Assembly (NCBI RefSeq): GCF_001613505.1
Contig: NZ_BDCM01000013.1
Coordinates: 620,001-684,000 of the forward strand
Direction: 5' to 3'
Length of the DNA stretch: 64,000 bases
DNA from: Nocardia mikamii NBRC 108933
Lineage (GTDB): Bacteria > Actinomycetota > Actinomycetes > Mycobacteriales > Mycobacteriaceae
This document shows, piece by piece, positions 52,148 to 59,930 of this stretch (within the stretch, counting starts at the first letter, position 1; each line of letters begins with the position of its first letter). The notes under the pieces are model-generated. The model saw nothing but the letters and a program-made list of their open reading frames with translations, did not search any database and had not been told where the DNA came from. The position numbers and the translations under genes are program-made.

Positions 52148-52158
52148 AGTGGGGCCCC

Positions 52159-53004
52159 ATGGGGAATCTGCGCGAACAGATCATCGCCGAATTGGGTGTC
52201 ACGGCCGAGATCGAGCCGAAGGTCGAGGTGCGGCGCCGGGTCCAATTCCTGGCCGACTATCTGAGTTCCACCCCGGCAACGGGTTTCGTTCTCGGCATCA
52301 GCGGTGGTCAGGACAGCACGCTGACCGGCAAACTGTGCCAGCTCGCCGCCGAGGAACTGCGGGCCCGCGGCCGGGAGGCGACGTTCGTCGCGGTCCGGCT
52401 CCCCTACGGCACTCAGGCCGATGCCGAGGATGCCGAGGTGGCACTGGATTTCATCCGGCCCGATCGCTCGGTCGAGGTCAATGTGAAACCGGGCGCCGAC
52501 GCGGTGGCGGCCGCCACCGCCGAGGGGGTGCGCGAGTTGCTCGGCGACCAGGCCCGGTTGCGCGATTTCGTCCGCGGCAATATCAAGGCCCGCGAACGCA
52601 TGGTGATCCAGTACGCGGTTGCCGGACAGCTGAATCTGCTGGTCGTGGGCACCGACCACGCCGCCGAAGCGGTGACGGGATTCTTCACCAAGTACGGCGA
52701 CGGTGGTGTGGACATCACTCCGCTGACCGGCCTGACCAAGCGGCAGGGTGCGGCGCTGCTGCAGGAGCTGGGCGCGCCGCCACAGCTGTGGCAGAAGGTC
52801 CCGACCGCCGACCTCGAAGACGACCGCCCGGCCCTGCCGGACGAAGAGGCGCTGGGCCTGAAATACAGCCAGATCGACGACTACCTCGAGGGTAAGGACG
52901 TCTCACCGGAGGTCGCCGAGCGCGTCGAGGAGATCTACCGCAACACCCGGCACAAGCGCACCGTTCCGGTGTCGCCGCTGGACACGTGGTGGAAAGAGAG
53001 CTGA
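52159..53004 (+). CDS. nadE: Ammonia-dependent NAD+ synthetase
   Basis: 281 residues of the NadE synthetase fold only, with no N-terminal glutaminase. The PP-loop is LGISGGQDSTLTGKLC; substrate-binding residues are in VVGTDHAAEAVTGFFTKYGDG and TGLTKRQGAALLQELGAP; the end is HKRTVPVSPLDTWWK. It forms NAD from nicotinic acid adenine dinucleotide using NH3. Mycobacteria usually carry the glutamine-dependent form, so this short form may be an additional copy. ATG 52159. Confidence 0.93.
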   Translation: MGNLREQIIAELGVTAEIEPKVEVRRRVQFLADYLSSTPATGFVLGISGGQDSTLTGKLCQLAAEELRARGREATFVAVRLPYGTQADAEDAEVALDFIRPDRSVEVNVKPGADAVAAATAEGVRELLGDQARLRDFVRGNIKARERMVIQYAVAGQLNLLVVGTDHAAEAVTGFFTKYGDGGVDITPLTGLTKRQGAALLQELGAPPQLWQKVPTADLEDDRPALPDEEALGLKYSQIDDYLEGKDVSPEVAERVEEIYRNTRHKRTVPVSPLDTWWKES

Positions 53005-53010
53005 TCCGCG

Positions 53011-53253
53011 TCAGCCGCCCGCGAACGGTGGTAGGACGTCGACGCGGGCGGTCAGGCGCGTGCTGTCGTCGCGGGTGAGTTCCTCGCCCACGAGATAGGC
53101 ACAGACCTTCAGCATCGGATCCACGTCGGCGCCGTAGGCCGAGCGCAACGCCGTGCGCAGATCACCGACCGTTGCCGACTCGGGCAGGTCGAGATGTTCG
53201 CTGGATTTGCCGACCGCGTCGGCGATCGCGGCGAAATATCTGACCTCAACCAC
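53011..53253 (-). CDS. moaD: MoaD/ThiS-family sulfur carrier
   Basis: 80 residues from GTG 53253. The ubiquitin-like fold has VEVRYFAAIADAVGKSSEHLDLP, and the C-terminus ends PPFAGG, the diglycine that is thiocarboxylated. It supplies sulfur to molybdopterin synthase with MoaE. The start overlaps the moaA stop by eight bases, so both are made together. Confidence 0.93.
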   Translation of the reverse strand: MVEVRYFAAIADAVGKSSEHLDLPESATVGDLRTALRSAYGADVDPMLKVCAYLVGEELTRDDSTRLTARVDVLPPFAGG

Positions 53254-54304
53254 CGATGGCTCCCATCGTGCGTTCCGGGGGGACGAAATCGGCGGCATCG
53301 ATGCCGTGCCCGGCCCATTTGTTCCACATCGCGCCGCGCCACAGCTGCGCCAGTTCGTCGTCGCTCGCGCCGGCGCGCAGCAGTGAACGCAGATCGTATT
53401 CCTGGTCGCTGAACAGGCAGGATCGGATCATGCCGTCGGCGGTCAGGCGGGTGCGGTCGCAGTCGCCGCAGAATCGGCGGGTGACGGAGGCGATGATGCC
53501 GACCGTGGCCGGACCGCCGTCCACCAGCCAGGTCTCCGCCGGGGCGGACGGGTCGGCGCGCCCGGCCTCGGTGAGAGTGAAGGCCGTGCCGAGAACGTCG
53601 AGCAGTTCGGCCGCGGTGACCATGTTGGTCCGCGCCCATTCGTGATCGGCGTCGAGCGGCATCTCCTCGATGAAGCGCAGTTCGCATCCCTCGTTCAGGC
53701 ACCATTGCAGCAGATCGACCGCACCCGAGAGTGTTTCGCGCATCAGGACGGCGTTGACCTTGACCGGGTAGAGGCCGGCGGCATGGGCGGCGCGGATGCC
53801 GGTCAGCACCGAACCGAGCCGGTCGCGGCGGGTGAGCCGGGCGAACCCGGCAGGGTCGACGGTATCGAGCGAGACGTTCACCCGGCCGAGCCCCGCAGCC
53901 GCCAGCCCGCGCGCGCGATGTTCCAGCCCGATGCCGTTGCTGGTCATCGCCAGCGGTGTGTCGGGAACGGCGGCATGGCATCCGGCGACGATCTGCTCGA
54001 GATCGCGCCGCATCAGCGGCTCGCCGCCGGTGAAGCGCACCTCGCGGACACCCAGCCGACGCACCGCGAGTTCCACCAGCCGCACGATCTCCGTGGCCGA
54101 GAGCAGTTCGTCGGCCGGAATGGCCGGCAACCCCTCCTCCGGCATGCAGTACGTGCAACGCAACGAGCACTTTTCGGTGATCGACACTCGCAGATCCCGG
54201 GCCGTGCGACCGAATCTGTCGACGAGCAGGTCCGTGCCGGGCCGTCCGTCCAGCGAGGGCCGCCCGCCCCGGACGGCGGGAATCCCCATGAGAACGACGG
54301 TCAC
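53246..54304 (-). CDS. moaA: GTP 3',8-cyclase, radical SAM
   Basis: 352 residues. The radical SAM cluster CSLRCTYC, GGEPLMRRD, and the C-terminal second cluster RRFCGDCDRTRLTADGMIRSC are present; the end is TMGAIGG with the functional double Gly. It makes 3',8-cH2GTP, the first step of Moco synthesis. Start: GTG 54304 gives the longest frame; ATG 54289 is possible. GGAGG is present just ahead but its spacing fits neither perfectly. Confidence 0.94.
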   Translation of the reverse strand: MTVVLMGIPAVRGGRPSLDGRPGTDLLVDRFGRTARDLRVSITEKCSLRCTYCMPEEGLPAIPADELLSATEIVRLVELAVRRLGVREVRFTGGEPLMRRDLEQIVAGCHAAVPDTPLAMTSNGIGLEHRARGLAAAGLGRVNVSLDTVDPAGFARLTRRDRLGSVLTGIRAAHAAGLYPVKVNAVLMRETLSGAVDLLQWCLNEGCELRFIEEMPLDADHEWARTNMVTAAELLDVLGTAFTLTEAGRADPSAPAETWLVDGGPATVGIIASVTRRFCGDCDRTRLTADGMIRSCLFSDQEYDLRSLLRAGASDDELAQLWRGAMWNKWAGHGIDAADFVPPERTMGAIGG

Positions 54305-54435
54305 TCCTCCATTATGGGGGCCACCCCCACCTCACGTCCCGCAAGTCACCACCTGTGAGGTAGCCGAGCACCCCCGAGCAGGTGAACGCGGAGGCCGATC
54401 ACCCAGTCCGCGCCCCCGCAACGGTGAACCCCGAA

Positions 54436-54528
54436 GGTCTCGGCCCGCCTCGATTTCGCAGCGACGGAGCGAGGGAGCGCAGCGATTGAGCGGAGGAGTG
54501 AAAAATCGAGGCCCAGGGGGCCGAGACC
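54436..54528. repeat. Long inverted repeat between moaA and moeA
   Basis: GGTCTCGGCCC (54436-54446) and CCTCGATTT (54448-54456) pair with AAATCGAGG (54503-54511) and GGGCCGAGACC (54518-54528), making 20 pairs with an asymmetric internal bulge (one base against six). The 46-base loop is purine-rich (GGAGCGAGGGAGCGCAGCG). It could be a terminator, a structured leader for moeA or a dispersed repeat. Confidence 0.7.
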
Positions 54529-54573
54529 CGCCGGAGCGGAGCGGAGGCCAAAGACCCAGCTAGGCTGACGTCT

Positions 54574-55776
54574 ATGAGTCAGCCCGCCAAGACTGTGGCT
54601 CGGTCCGTCGAGGATCATCGGGAGCGGATCGAACAGTTGCTGCGACCGCTGGCGACACGGCAGGTGGAGCAGTTGGCATTGCACGGGGCGCGCGGGCGGA
54701 TGCTGGCCGAGGATGTGCGGTCGCCGCTGGATCTGCCGGTATTCCGCAATTCGGGGATGGACGGGTATGCGGTCCGGGCGGAGTCGGTGGCGGTGACGCC
54801 CGTGACGCTGCCGGTGGCCGGTGTGGTGGCCGCCGGTCAGGGCGGCCCGGACCGATTGCCGGACGGCGCGGCGGTGAAGGTGATGACGGGTGCGCCGATT
54901 CCGCCGGGCGCCGATTGTGTGGTGCCGGTGGAGGACACCCGCGCCGTCGACGGCGGGGTGTCGATCGAACGCGGCCGCAACGCGGGCGATTTCGTGCGCG
55001 AGGCGGGTACCGATATTCGGCGCGGTGAGCTGCTGGTGGCGGCCGGGTCGTTGTTGTCGCCGCATCGGATCGCGGCGCTGGCGGCGGTGGGCATCAGCTC
55101 GGTGACGGCGGCGCGGCGGATCCGGGCGGCGGTCCTGACGACGGGCGACGAGCTGGTGTCGGCGGGTGTCGCGCTGCGCCCGGGGCAGATCTACAACTCC
55201 AATGGCATCGCGCTGGCTGCGGCGTTGGGCGCCAACGGAATCGATGTGGTGGACGTGTCGCACAGCCGTGACGATCCGGGCGAGTTCCGCCGCAAGTTGT
55301 CGGTCGCGACGGCGGCCGCGGATGTGGTCTTCACTTCGGGTGGGGTGTCGCAGGGCGATTTCGAAGTGGTCAAGGAGGTGCTGGCCGACTTCGGCGGCGA
55401 GTTCGGTTCGGTGGCCGTGCAGCCCGGCGGTCCGCAGGGCGTCAGTGTGGTCGACGGGATTCCGATTCTGAGTTTTCCGGGTAATCCGGTGAGCACGATG
55501 GTGTCGTTCGAGGTGTTCGCCCGGCCGATCCTGCGGCAGCTGAGCGGATTGCCCCCGGTACCGAATTACGATGTGGCGCTGCTGGATTCGGTGCGTTCCC
55601 CGGCGGGGCGGCGCCAGTTCCTGCGGGGCCGGCGCGAAGGCGCGGGGGTGCGTTCGGTCTCGGGGCCCGGGTCGCATCTGGTGGCGGCGATGGCCCAGGC
55701 CGATGTTCTGATCGAAATTCCGGCCGAGGTCACGATGGTGGCGGCCGGTTCGCTGGTGAGGGTGCGCGAACTGTGA
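54574..55776 (+). CDS. moeA: Molybdopterin molybdenumtransferase
   Basis: 400 residues: N-terminal domain with RNSGMDGYAVRA and KVMTGAPIPPGADCVVPVEDT, then the MogA-like core TTGDELVSAG...QIYNSNGIAL, SGGVSQGDFEVVKEVL, and PGGPQGVSV...SFPGNPVS. It inserts molybdate into adenylated molybdopterin. It starts at ATG 54574, shortly after the inverted repeat, and its stop overlaps the next gene (GTGA). Confidence 0.94.
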   Translation: MSQPAKTVARSVEDHRERIEQLLRPLATRQVEQLALHGARGRMLAEDVRSPLDLPVFRNSGMDGYAVRAESVAVTPVTLPVAGVVAAGQGGPDRLPDGAAVKVMTGAPIPPGADCVVPVEDTRAVDGGVSIERGRNAGDFVREAGTDIRRGELLVAAGSLLSPHRIAALAAVGISSVTAARRIRAAVLTTGDELVSAGVALRPGQIYNSNGIALAAALGANGIDVVDVSHSRDDPGEFRRKLSVATAAADVVFTSGGVSQGDFEVVKEVLADFGGEFGSVAVQPGGPQGVSVVDGIPILSFPGNPVSTMVSFEVFARPILRQLSGLPPVPNYDVALLDSVRSPAGRRQFLRGRREGAGVRSVSGPGSHLVAAMAQADVLIEIPAEVTMVAAGSLVRVREL

Positions 55777-56912
55777 ACGAACTGCCTGATGCCGCGGCTT
55801 TGTCGCATGTCGATGCGGAAGGCCGGGCGCGCATGGTCGATGTGAGCGCGAAGGCGGAGACGGCACGGGTGGCGGTCGCGGCCGGCCTGTTGCGGACGAC
55901 GCCCGAGGTGGTGGCGCTGGTGCGCGCGGACGACCTGCCGAAGGCCGATGTGCTGTCGACGGCCCGCATCGCCGGTATCTCGGGGGCGAAGAAGACCTCG
56001 GAGCTGATTCCGCTGTGTCATCAGCTGGCGCTGTCATCGGTGGATGTGCGCTTCGGTTTCGCCGAGTCCGCGATCACGATCGAAGCGCGCGCGAAGACGA
56101 AGGGCCCCACCGGCGTCGAGATGGAGGCGCTCACAGCGGTCGCCATCGCCGGCCTCACGCTGCACGACATGGTGAAGGCGGTGGATCCGGCGGCCGTCCT
56201 GGACGGGGTGCGTCTGCTGACCAAAGACGGTGGTAAGCGCGGTCATTGGGAACGGCCGGACACCGATCACCACTCGGCCGGAACTCCTCCGCAACCGCAA
56301 GCAGCGGTGCCCACGGGGCACCGGCGACACCACGCGCACCAGGCGGCGGCCGAGACCCGACCGGCCCAGCACCACGCGGAGTCGCCCGCGAGCGCGCACT
56401 CCGGCCGCCACCACGGCGATGCGGTGCACGCCGAGGGCTCCCGGACCGCCGTCGTGGTCGTCGCCTCGACCGGCGTCGCGGCCGGCACCAGGGTCGACAA
56501 GACCGGTCCGGTTCTGACGGACTGGCTTGCGGGACTGGGATTTTCCGTGCGCGGACCGCTGGTCTACGCCGATGCCGAGATCGAGGCCGGCCTGCGCGAC
56601 GCACTCGACGGCACGCCGGGACTGGTGATCACCACCGGCGGCACCGGCGCCTCGCCCTCCGATGCCACTCCGGAGGCGACGCTGGCGGTGCTGGATCGGG
56701 AACTGCCGGGCGTGGCCGAGCTGATCCGCCAGCGTGGCACGGCCGCGTTTCCGCTGGCCGCCTTGAGCCGTGGCGTCGCCGGCCTGTCCGGCACTACGGT
56801 GGTCGTGAATCTGCCCGGTTCACCGGGTGGGGTCCGCGACGGGATCGCGGTCCTGGAACCGTTGCTGGATCATCTGCTGGCCCAGGTCGCCGGAGGAGGC
56901 CGCCATGAGTGA
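55773..56912 (+). CDS. MoaC-MoaB/MogA fusion with His-rich linker
   Basis: 379 residues. MoaC covers about 1-160: AEGRARMVDVSAKAETARVA, PLCHQLALSSVDV, KGPTGVEMEALTAV, HDMVKAVDP and KDGGKRGHW. The C-terminal MogA/MoaB domain covers about 224-379: VVVVASTGVAAGTRVDKTGP, VITTGGTGASPSDATPEATLAVL, and LPGSPGGVRDGIAVLEPLLDHLL. Between them lie some 60 residues, of which 13 within 158-219 are His (HRRHHAHQ, QHH, GRHHGDAVH). The fusion joins cPMP synthase to the molybdopterin adenylation step. The linker could chelate metal or be merely flexible. GTG 55773 overlaps the moeA stop. Confidence 0.92.
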   Translation: MNELPDAAALSHVDAEGRARMVDVSAKAETARVAVAAGLLRTTPEVVALVRADDLPKADVLSTARIAGISGAKKTSELIPLCHQLALSSVDVRFGFAESAITIEARAKTKGPTGVEMEALTAVAIAGLTLHDMVKAVDPAAVLDGVRLLTKDGGKRGHWERPDTDHHSAGTPPQPQAAVPTGHRRHHAHQAAAETRPAQHHAESPASAHSGRHHGDAVHAEGSRTAVVVVASTGVAAGTRVDKTGPVLTDWLAGLGFSVRGPLVYADAEIEAGLRDALDGTPGLVITTGGTGASPSDATPEATLAVLDRELPGVAELIRQRGTAAFPLAALSRGVAGLSGTTVVVNLPGSPGGVRDGIAVLEPLLDHLLAQVAGGGRHE

Positions 56913-57330
56913 GTACACCCCGCTCACCCGCATCAGCGATCAGCCGTTGCAGCCCGACGAGGTCGAGCGCGCGGTCACCGGACCCGAACACGGCGCGGTC
57001 GTCGTCTTCACCGGCAAGGTCCGCGATCACGATGGCGGACAGGCGGTTTCGGCCCTGGAGTATTCGGCCCACCCCGAGGCGGAGAAATTCTTGACCCGGG
57101 TGTGCGCCGAGGTCGGCAAATCCGCCGGCCTACCGGTAGCGGCGGTGCACCGGGTGGGCGCGCTGACCGTCGGGGATCTCGCGATCACCGTGGCGGTCGC
57201 CGCGCCGCACCGCCGCGAGGCATTCGAGACGTGCGCGGAATTGGTCGACCGCATCAAGCACGAGGTGCCGATCTGGAAGCGCCAACTGTTCGCCGACGGC
57301 ATGTCCGAGTGGGTCAACGCCTGCGGCTAG
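56905..57330 (+). CDS. moaE: Molybdopterin synthase catalytic subunit
   Basis: 141 residues: VVFTGKVRDHDGGQAVSALEYSAHPEAEK, VAAVHRVGALTVGDLAI, and KHEVPIWKRQLFADGMSEWVN, the KxPxWKxE-like active-site region, with Arg-Gln in place of Lys-Glu after Lys. It converts cPMP to molybdopterin with MoaD thiocarboxylate. ATG 56905 overlaps the fusion gene by eight bases; GGAGGAGG lies upstream at 56892. Encoded opposite to its partner moaD. Confidence 0.94.
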   Translation: MSEYTPLTRISDQPLQPDEVERAVTGPEHGAVVVFTGKVRDHDGGQAVSALEYSAHPEAEKFLTRVCAEVGKSAGLPVAAVHRVGALTVGDLAITVAVAAPHRREAFETCAELVDRIKHEVPIWKRQLFADGMSEWVNACG

Positions 57331-57340
57331 GCCGGCGGAG

Positions 57341-57802
57341 TCAGCGCGCTTGCCGGCCGGGGTTCGCCTCGGCGGCGGGCGCGGAGTCGGTGAGATTCGC
57401 TTCGATGCGGCGCAGCGCGCGGAAGAGCGCGGCGCGTTCGGCGGTGCTGAACGATGTCAGCGCCCGTTCGGTCAGCCGCGCACTCTCGGCTTCGATCTCG
57501 TGCTCGAGATCGCGCCCGCGCGCGGTCAGATGCAGGCGGACCAGTCGGCGGTCGGTGGGATGCGGTTCGCGCCGGACCAGTCCGGCCGCTTCCATCCGGG
57601 TGGTCGCCCGGGTGACCGTGGGCGTCGCCAGACCGAGTCGTTTGGCCACCTGACCGGGCGTCAGACCGTCTTCCTGCCAGAGCTGTCGCAGGATGAACTG
57701 CTGGCCCTCGTATACCCCGTGCCGGGCGTAGGCGGCGGCCGCCGCCACGGCGAGGGCGTGTTTGGTGGACCAGAACGCGGTCTGGAAGTCGTCGTCGGTC
57801 AT
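57341..57802 (-). CDS. MarR-family transcriptional regulator
   Basis: 153 residues with a MarR fold: LTPGQVAKRLGLATPTVTRATTRMEAAGLVRREPHPTDRRLVRLHLT is the helix-turn-helix and wing with the DxR motif. It is divergent from a flavin-dependent oxidoreductase gene and likely represses it through the intervening inverted repeats. It is convergent with moaE, with ten bases between them. Confidence 0.93.
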   Translation of the reverse strand: MTDDDFQTAFWSTKHALAVAAAAAYARHGVYEGQQFILRQLWQEDGLTPGQVAKRLGLATPTVTRATTRMEAAGLVRREPHPTDRRLVRLHLTARGRDLEHEIEAESARLTERALTSFSTAERAALFRALRRIEANLTDSAPAAEANPGRQAR

Positions 57803-57832
57803 GGTGTGTTCAGCGTAGAGCTATTGTTTTCG

Positions 57833-57867
57833 TTAGCCGACTCACGTTATAGTCGTTGCCCGGCTAA
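57833..57867. promoter_or_regulatory. Inverted repeat between MarR and LLM oxidoreductase genes
   Basis: TTAGCCG (57833-57839) and CGGCTAA (57861-57867) form a seven-base inverted repeat around 21 bases; CGTTA recurs inside. It is a candidate MarR binding region in an 87-base divergent promoter. Spacing is longer than for a single dimer, so two dimers might bind. Confidence 0.4.
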
Positions 57868-57889
57868 TAACTGTGAACGGGAGACATAC

Positions 57890-58801
57890 GTGCACATCGG
57901 CATCGCGCTCACCGACTTCTCCTGGCCCATCCCGGGCAGCGGCATCGGTTCGGCGGTCACGGACCTCGCGCAGGTCGCCGACGCGTCGGGGATCGACAGC
58001 CTCTGGGTGATGGACCACTTCTTCCAGATCGGCATCAGCGGGCATCCGCCGGAGTCGCCCATGCTCGAGGCCTACTCCGCGCTGGGATTTCTCGCCGGAA
58101 TCACCGACCGCATCCGGCTCGGCACCCTGGTCACGGCGGTGCCCTATCGCCACCCCGGCGTGCTGATCAAATCCGCGACCACCCTCGACGTACTCAGCGG
58201 CGGCCGCCTGATCTTCGGCGTCGGCGCCGGGGCGCCCTTCGACCCGGAACCGATGGGACCACGCACCACGTTCGAGGCCGAGGGTCTGGGCATTCCGTTC
58301 CCGCGCCTACCGCGACGCTTCGAACAGTTGGAGGAACTCCTGCAGATCGCACACCGCATGTGGAGCGAGGACGAGACGCCCTTTCGGGGCAACCATTACG
58401 AGTTGGCGCGGCCGCTCAATTCACCGAATTCGATCCAGCGCCCGCATCCGCCGATCCTGATCGGCGGCAGCGGCGAACGCAAAACCCTGCCGCTGGTGGC
58501 GCGATATGCCGACGCCTGCAATCTCTTCGACCTCCCCGGTACCGGCTACGCCGACAATCTGGCGCACAAACTCACGGTGCTGCGGCGCCGGTGCGACGAG
58601 ATCGGCCGCGACTATTCCACGATCGAGAAGACCGTCACCACGGCCCTGGATATCGACGCGGGTCACGGACCCGTGCTGGAGCATCTGAAAACTCTGGCCG
58701 CCACGGGAATAGACCACGTGATTCTCGGACCGGACGGGCCATGGACCCCGCCGCGCCTGGAACGCCTGATCGAGATGGCGCCCGATATTCACGCGCTCTG
58801 A
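57890..58801 (+). CDS. LLM-class F420-dependent oxidoreductase
   Basis: 303 residues of a luciferase-like TIM barrel: MHIGIALTDFSWP, SLWVMDHFF, LGTLVTAVPYRHPGVLIKSATTLDVLSGGRLIFGVGAG and ILIGGSGERKTLPLVARYAD. The subgroup is the F420-binding one (TIGR03560-like). GTG 57890 is preceded by GGGAG. The substrate is unknown; a MarR neighbour suggests xenobiotic or antibiotic reduction. Confidence 0.9.
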   Translation: MHIGIALTDFSWPIPGSGIGSAVTDLAQVADASGIDSLWVMDHFFQIGISGHPPESPMLEAYSALGFLAGITDRIRLGTLVTAVPYRHPGVLIKSATTLDVLSGGRLIFGVGAGAPFDPEPMGPRTTFEAEGLGIPFPRLPRRFEQLEELLQIAHRMWSEDETPFRGNHYELARPLNSPNSIQRPHPPILIGGSGERKTLPLVARYADACNLFDLPGTGYADNLAHKLTVLRRRCDEIGRDYSTIEKTVTTALDIDAGHGPVLEHLKTLAATGIDHVILGPDGPWTPPRLERLIEMAPDIHAL

Positions 58802-58804
58802 TTT

Positions 58805-59854
58805 TCAGCCGCTCCGATCCGTGTCGTCCCTCGGCACATACCGCCACACCGGCAGCAACGCCTGTTCGTCCAGCGGTTCGGGTCCGGTGTGGACGGTGGC
58901 GTGCAGACGGGCGGTCGCGGATTCCGGATCGAGTCCGGATCCGATGAGTACCACACGGGTTTCGCGGGTTTCGCCGCGCGACCACGCCGCCGGTTCGAAG
59001 ACCACATGCCGGCCGACCATGTGCAGCAGGAACTTTCGGCTCTCACCACCCACGCCGAAGGCGGTAGCGCCCTTGGCGCGGAACAACCCCGGCGGCGGAT
59101 CCTCCAGGAAGCCCACCAGGCGGCGCGGGTCGAGATCGGTTGTGGTGGTGAAGGATACGCTGTCGTAGCCGTCGTGCAGATGGTGGTGGCCGGGGGCGTC
59201 GTGGTCGTGATCGTCGAGCAGTTCGTCGAACGACAACTGGCGGGCGACCGTCGATTCACCGCGTTCGGGCACATCGAACAGCAGCGGGGGATCGATGCGG
59301 CCGTGCGCGGTGGCATAGACCGGCGCCCCCGCGGTGATCCGCTCGATCTCGGCGCGCACCGCGTCCAACCGCGCGGCCGGTACCCGGTCGGCCTTGTTCA
59401 AAACGATCAGATCGGCCAGGCGTAGATGGCTGGCCAGTTCGGGATGGCGGGTGCGGCTGTCGTCGAAATGCTCGGCATCAACGACCTCGATCAGTCCGCC
59501 GTAGCGAATGCGCGGATTGTCACTGCCGATGACCATGCGGATCAGATTGCGGGGTTCGGCGAGGCCGCTGGCCTCGACCACGATCACGTCGATGCCGTGG
59601 CGCGGCTCGGCGAGCCGGGCGAACATCTCGTCGAGTTCGGTCACGTCCACCGCGCAGCACACACAGCCGTTGCCCAGCGAGACCATGGCGTCCACCTGGC
59701 CCGCGACCAGCATCGCGTCGATGTTCACCGCGCCGAAATCGTTGACCACGACCCCGATCCGGGCCTCGCGTCGCCGCAGCAGATGGTTCAGCAGCGTGGT
59801 CTTACCGGCTCCCAGAAATCCCGCGACCACCAGAACAGGTATGCGCCGATCCAT
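58805..59854 (-). CDS. CobW/COG0523-family metal-chaperone GTPase
   Basis: 349 residues: P-loop GFLGAGKTTLLNHLL, CxCC metal site GNGCVCCAVDV, base motif NKAD, a His-rich loop DDHDHDAPGHHHLHDG near residue 220, and a C-terminal CobW_C domain. These proteins deliver Zn, Co or other metals with GTP hydrolysis. Co-occurrence in the window with a zinc-independent L36 hints at zinc homeostasis, but no Zur-like site was seen before it. The ATG is at 59854. It ends three bases from the convergent LLM gene. Confidence 0.92.
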   Translation of the reverse strand: MDRRIPVLVVAGFLGAGKTTLLNHLLRRREARIGVVVNDFGAVNIDAMLVAGQVDAMVSLGNGCVCCAVDVTELDEMFARLAEPRHGIDVIVVEASGLAEPRNLIRMVIGSDNPRIRYGGLIEVVDAEHFDDSRTRHPELASHLRLADLIVLNKADRVPAARLDAVRAEIERITAGAPVYATAHGRIDPPLLFDVPERGESTVARQLSFDELLDDHDHDAPGHHHLHDGYDSVSFTTTTDLDPRRLVGFLEDPPPGLFRAKGATAFGVGGESRKFLLHMVGRHVVFEPAAWSRGETRETRVVLIGSGLDPESATARLHATVHTGPEPLDEQALLPVWRYVPRDDTDRSG

Positions 59855-59884
59855 TCGGCCGAGCTTACCCAGGCCCGGACGAGG

Positions 59885-59920
59885 TCGTGCCCGCCCCTTC
59901 GTGCGGAGGGGCGGGCACGA
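59885..59920. terminator. Hairpin terminator downstream of the amidase gene
   Basis: A perfect 14-pair stem (TCGTGCCCGCCCCT at 59885-59898 with its complement at 59907-59920) around an eight-base loop. It lies just past the amidase stop and upstream of the CobW gene. Confidence 0.75.
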
Positions 59921-59930
59921 ACGGGACCGA

